A stretch of 9,389 bases of DNA, taken from Actinomycetales bacterium (GTDB taxonomy: Bacteria > Actinomycetota > Actinomycetes > Actinomycetales > Dermabacteraceae). Under the pieces are notes generated by a model, which was given only the letters and a program-made list of their open reading frames with translations, did no database searches and had not been told where the DNA came from. The translations under genes and the position numbers were made by a program. Location of the stretch: the NCBI GenBank assembly GCA_012799425.1, contig JAAZLF010000176.1, forward strand, positions 1-9,389, in the 5' to 3' direction. Shown one piece after another: positions 7,475 to 9,389 of this stretch (the stretch's first letter is position 1; every line of letters starts with the position of its first letter).

Positions 7475-7738
7475 CGCGCCCGCCGACGCGGCGGTGTTCC
7501 CTCCCGCGCGGCGCCACTCTCTCCGATCCCGGTCGATTGCGAGCCAGAAACGGCCGCGAGCTGGCTCAGGATCGACCGGGATCAGGCGTCCCCCGGCGGC
7601 CGGGGTCGAGGGCTCGGTCCGGGCCCCGGGGCCGGGTCGGAGCGGGCGCAGGCGCAGGGCCCGCCGGCGTGACGGGGACGGCGCCGGGTACGGGGACGGG
7701 GACCGGGACCGGGACCGGGACCGGGACCGGGACCGGGA
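7475..7738. other. Convergent gap between the regulator and the endonuclease gene
   Basis: 264 bases between two stop codons that face each other. It contains a large hairpin (7525-7583), then a G-rich low-complexity stretch (about 7584-7690) and a GGGACC tandem array (7699-7740). All six frames are largely open here only because of extreme GC and the 6-base period; the repetitive peptides they give are not believable genes. Confidence 0.6.
7525..7583. repeat. Large palindromic element, copy A (possible bidirectional terminator)
   Basis: GATCCCGGTCGAT (7525-7537) pairs perfectly with ATCGACCGGGATC (7571-7583). After a 3x3 internal loop, GAGCCAG (7541-7547) pairs with CTGGCTC (7561-7567), leaving a 13-base loop. 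It begins 50 bases after the regulator stop. Its 49-base core (7530-7578) is homologous to the element at 8977-9025. Position suits a terminator for the regulator and for the convergent endonuclease gene, but the second copy shows that it is a repeat family. Confidence 0.8.
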
Positions 7739-7740
7739 TC
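7699..7740. repeat. GGGACC tandem hexamer array
   Basis: Six perfect GGGACC units (7699-7734) are followed by one diverged unit GGGATC (7735-7740). Degenerate relatives (GGGTAC, GGGGAC) lie upstream at about 7686-7697. On the plus strand the GGG runs every six bases satisfy a G-quadruplex pattern. The diverged last unit supplies two of the three bases of the endonuclease stop codon (7739-7741). Copy number is likely to vary by replication slippage. Confidence 0.9.
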
Positions 7741-8821
7741 ACCATGGCCGGGGGCTGATGCGCAGCGAGGGACGTCTCGACGCCAGCATCGAGAGAGTGC
7801 GGTCGATGCGCTCTTCGCTCGGCACCCGCAGCCCACGCTCCCCCAGGCTCCGGCGGAGTCGCAGCAGGATCCGTCGAGGCCGCCACAGGTCCTCGCCGTT
7901 GGCCCGGGCGAGAGTCCACCCGCACGAGGCGAGCTCATCGCGTCGCTGCTCGTCATCGCGCCACTGCTGCTTGGTGGTCCGATGGTCGTCGCCGTCGTAC
8001 TCCAGGCCCATGCCGACCGATTCCCATGCCAGGTCGATGTACCTCGTCTGCCCCGTGAGAGGGTCCGGGACCCGAAGGTTCGGGACGGCGGGCGGGAATC
8101 CTGCGGCCTCGAGCACCAGCCTCATCACGGTCTCGCCGGGCGAGCGCACGTTCGCGACCGCCAGTTCGAGGGCTCGCCGTGCGCGTGCCGCCCCCGCCGT
8201 GCCACCGGCCGCCGCGATACCCGCGCCGAGCGTCGCCGTCGTCTCGCCCGGAAACGTGGGATCAGGACCGATCAGCGCGTCCACCGCTGCGACGACATCC
8301 CACAGCGGGAGCATCGTCGCGAGGTCCCGGACCGTCTGCGCCGGGGTGGAGACCGCGAGCGGGCCGAGCCGAGCGGTGGGGCCAGGCCGTTGCCGGTGCA
8401 CGATCGCACCCTTCCCCACTCGGCCGCTCTGCTCCGGCGGGACGCGACAGTGCAGCGCGGGCAGCCTCGCGTCGACTCCCAGGGTTCGGCCGGGTGGCAC
8501 TGCGGGGATGATCGCGACGCCGTCCCGCGTCTCGAGTCCCGGCCGACGGAGCAGACCGACTCCGTTCTCGAGCACCGCAGGGAGCGGGATGTCCCACAGC
8601 AGCGCCGCTGTCGTATGGCTGAGGACGCTGCCCGGACGGACCCGGTTCTGCAGCACCCACGCCATGATGTTGATGTTCGCCGGATCGCTGGTCAGCGTCA
8701 GATAGCCGGGGAACACCGTGGTGAAGGCATCCGAGGCGAGATCCCGCGCGTGCGCGCCGAGGCGCAGCCACGCCGCACGGTGGTCCAGCGCGCCCGCGTA
8801 CCGCGTGAAGTCTCTGCCCAT
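7739..8821 (-). CDS. Solitary AbiEi-like / DUF559 (Vsr-like) endonuclease-domain protein
   Basis: 360-residue protein of a type common in actinobacteria. The N-terminal part (about 1-180) resembles the AbiEi-antitoxin-like region often fused to these proteins: VFPGYLTL near 36-43, SVLSHTTAALLWDIPLP at 65-81 and STPAQTVRDLATMLPLWDVVAAVDALI at 158-184. The C-terminal part (about 225-330) looks like DUF559, a PD-(D/E)XK relative of Vsr nucleases: SPGET (227-231), IDLAW with D263, then GLEYDGDDHR (272-281) with E274/D276, and WRDDEQRRDELASCGW (287-302). Candidate catalytic residues are therefore present; activity and target are unknown. No AbiEii partner is visible, so a toxin-antitoxin role is not supported. 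The ATG at 8821 is chosen because the family fold starts there; the 70 extra codons of the open frame upstream run through a palindromic repeat. No Shine-Dalgarno is seen, and TACCGT seven bases upstream suggests a leaderless transcript. Confidence 0.8.
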   Translation of the reverse strand: MGRDFTRYAGALDHRAAWLRLGAHARDLASDAFTTVFPGYLTLTSDPANINIMAWVLQNRVRPGSVLSHTTAALLWDIPLPAVLENGVGLLRRPGLETRDGVAIIPAVPPGRTLGVDARLPALHCRVPPEQSGRVGKGAIVHRQRPGPTARLGPLAVSTPAQTVRDLATMLPLWDVVAAVDALIGPDPTFPGETTATLGAGIAAAGGTAGAARARRALELAVANVRSPGETVMRLVLEAAGFPPAVPNLRVPDPLTGQTRYIDLAWESVGMGLEYDGDDHRTTKQQWRDDEQRRDELASCGWTLARANGEDLWRPRRILLRLRRSLGERGLRVPSEERIDRTLSMLASRRPSLRISPRPW

Positions 8822-8828
8822 GCAGGGG

Positions 8829-8834
8829 ACGGTA
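8829..8834 (-). promoter_or_regulatory. Possible -10 element of a leaderless endonuclease transcript
   Basis: TACCGT on the minus strand fits the actinobacterial TANNNT -10 pattern and ends seven bases before the ATG at 8821. Together with the lack of a ribosome binding site this suggests transcription starts at or next to the start codon. No good -35 box is seen. Confidence 0.4.
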
Positions 8835-8976
8835 GGTCCGCCGGGAGCACCATCGCACCGCGCCGGACTCGCTGTGCACAACTGCGGCTGGGGAGGAACG
8901 GTCACCGCACCCGAGGGCATGCGCCGGGGCCGCTCCCGGAGGTTGCCGAGGCGCGACCCACCGATCGGCACCAACA

Positions 8977-9025
8977 CGGTCGATTCCAAGCCAGAACCGA
9001 GACGGAACCGGCTCGGAATCGACCG
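8977..9025. repeat. Large palindromic element, copy B
   Basis: CGGTCGATTCC (8977-8987) pairs perfectly with GGAATCGACCG (9015-9025). The stem continues inward through 8989-8994 / 9008-9013, and the A-C oppositions on the plus strand become U-G pairs in minus-strand RNA. It has the same length (49) as copy A, with identical outer arms (CGGTCGATT and ATCGACCG) and conserved AGCCAGAA. It lies 34 bases after the fdhD stop, so it could terminate fdhD. No flanking similarity extends beyond the element. Confidence 0.8.
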
Positions 9026-9059
9026 CTCCACGAGATGCCCGGGCGCGGGTGGTCGGCGC

Positions 9060-9389
9060 TCAGCCCTCCACGGCGTCCAGGTCGATCCGCTCGGGGTGGG
9101 TGTAGAGGTTCATGCGGCCGTCGCCGTCCTCTGCCGCGCGGGTGAAGCCCACCAGGGTCATGCCGAACTCCTCGGCCGTCTCCACGGCGAGCGAGCTCGC
9201 AGCGGAGACGCAGGCCAGCAGCGGGATGCCCGCCATGTACGCCTTCTGGGTGATCTCGAAGCTCGCGCGGGAGGAGACGAGCAGGAAGCAGCCCCGCAGC
9301 GGGAGGCGTTCGGCGAGCAGGGCCCAGCCGATCACCTTGTCGACCGCGTTGTGGCGGCCCACGTCCTCCCGCACCACCAGCAGGTTCCC
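9060..9389 (-). CDS. fdhD: Sulfur carrier protein FdhD, C-terminal part (5' end beyond the window)
   Basis: 109 residues plus the stop are visible; the start lies beyond the right edge. FdhD moves sulfur from a cysteine desulfurase to the molybdenum cofactor, which formate dehydrogenase needs for activity. Family blocks seen: [19 protein letters not shown], then [49 protein letters not shown], and the terminal [10 protein letters not shown]. Family members usually have G where this one has the second S of VSSRASFE, a mild change. The catalytic CxxC region would be upstream and cannot be checked. It suggests that a molybdenum-dependent formate dehydrogenase is encoded elsewhere, possibly nearby. 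Confidence 0.95.
   Translation of the reverse strand, partial: GNLLVVREDVGRHNAVDKVIGWALLAERLPLRGCFLLVSSRASFEITQKAYMAGIPLLACVSAASSLAVETAEEFGMTLVGFTRAAEDGDGRMNLYTHPERIDLDAVEG

Noticed and set aside
7413..8705. Plus-strand frame encoding Asp-Arg repeats, and overlapping minus-strand frames with Pro-Gly or Pro-Val repeats
   Set aside because: All arise from translating the GGGACC array in other frames; flanking residues look random and they overlap the supported endonuclease gene.
8873..8881. TGTGCACA palindrome / TTGTGCACA as a DnaA-like box
   Set aside because: It differs from TTATCCACA at two positions, is single, and has no AT-rich neighbourhood; there is no sign of an origin.
8822..9031. 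70-residue N-terminal extension of the endonuclease frame up to 9031
   Set aside because: It would translate through the palindromic element copy B and has no resemblance to the family, whose N-terminus fits the ATG at 8821.

Overview
The window is very GC-rich and densely coding, with AAGGAG-type ribosome binding sites, GTG starts and probable leaderless genes. This fits a high-GC actinobacterium. My guess is a Micrococcales genus such as Brachybacterium, but that rests on the general look of the proteins and not on a search.

Layout from left to right. (1) putP (48-1613, minus) encodes a sodium/proline symporter and follows a long, structured leader. (2) A gene-free stretch of 473 bases (1614-2086) holds two hairpins downstream of glpK and the putP leader. 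(3) A glycerol catabolism cluster lies on the minus strand in transcription order glpD (4654-6393), glpF (3671-4402), glpK (2087-3631). A 251-base, hairpin-rich gap separates glpD from glpF. (4) A SorC/DeoR-type sugar-binding regulator (6515-7474, plus) is divergent from glpD. The shared 121-base gap contains a dyad that looks like its operator. (5) A convergent gap (7475-7738) carries a large hairpin and a tandem GGGACC hexamer array. (6) A solitary gene (7739-8821, minus) has an AbiEi-like N-terminal region and a DUF559/Vsr-like endonuclease domain. (7) The 238-base gap after it carries a second hairpin homologous to the first. (8) The 3' part of fdhD (minus) runs off the right edge.

How the genes work together: GlpF lets glycerol in, GlpK phosphorylates it to sn-glycerol 3-phosphate, and GlpD oxidises that to dihydroxyacetone phosphate with electrons passing to the quinone pool. 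The divergent SorC-family protein is the likely regulator, probably sensing a phosphorylated intermediate. PutP imports proline as another carbon/nitrogen source or osmolyte; nothing visible ties it to the glycerol genes. FdhD sulfurates the molybdenum cofactor for formate dehydrogenase.

The most unusual signal is a pair of 49-base palindromic elements (7530-7578 and 8977-9025), about 37/49 identical by hand alignment, that bracket the solitary endonuclease gene. They could be a REP-like repeat family, a shared terminator family, or the ends of a small mobile unit. Next to one of them the GGGACC array meets the endonuclease stop codon, which exists only because of a single base change in the last repeat unit.
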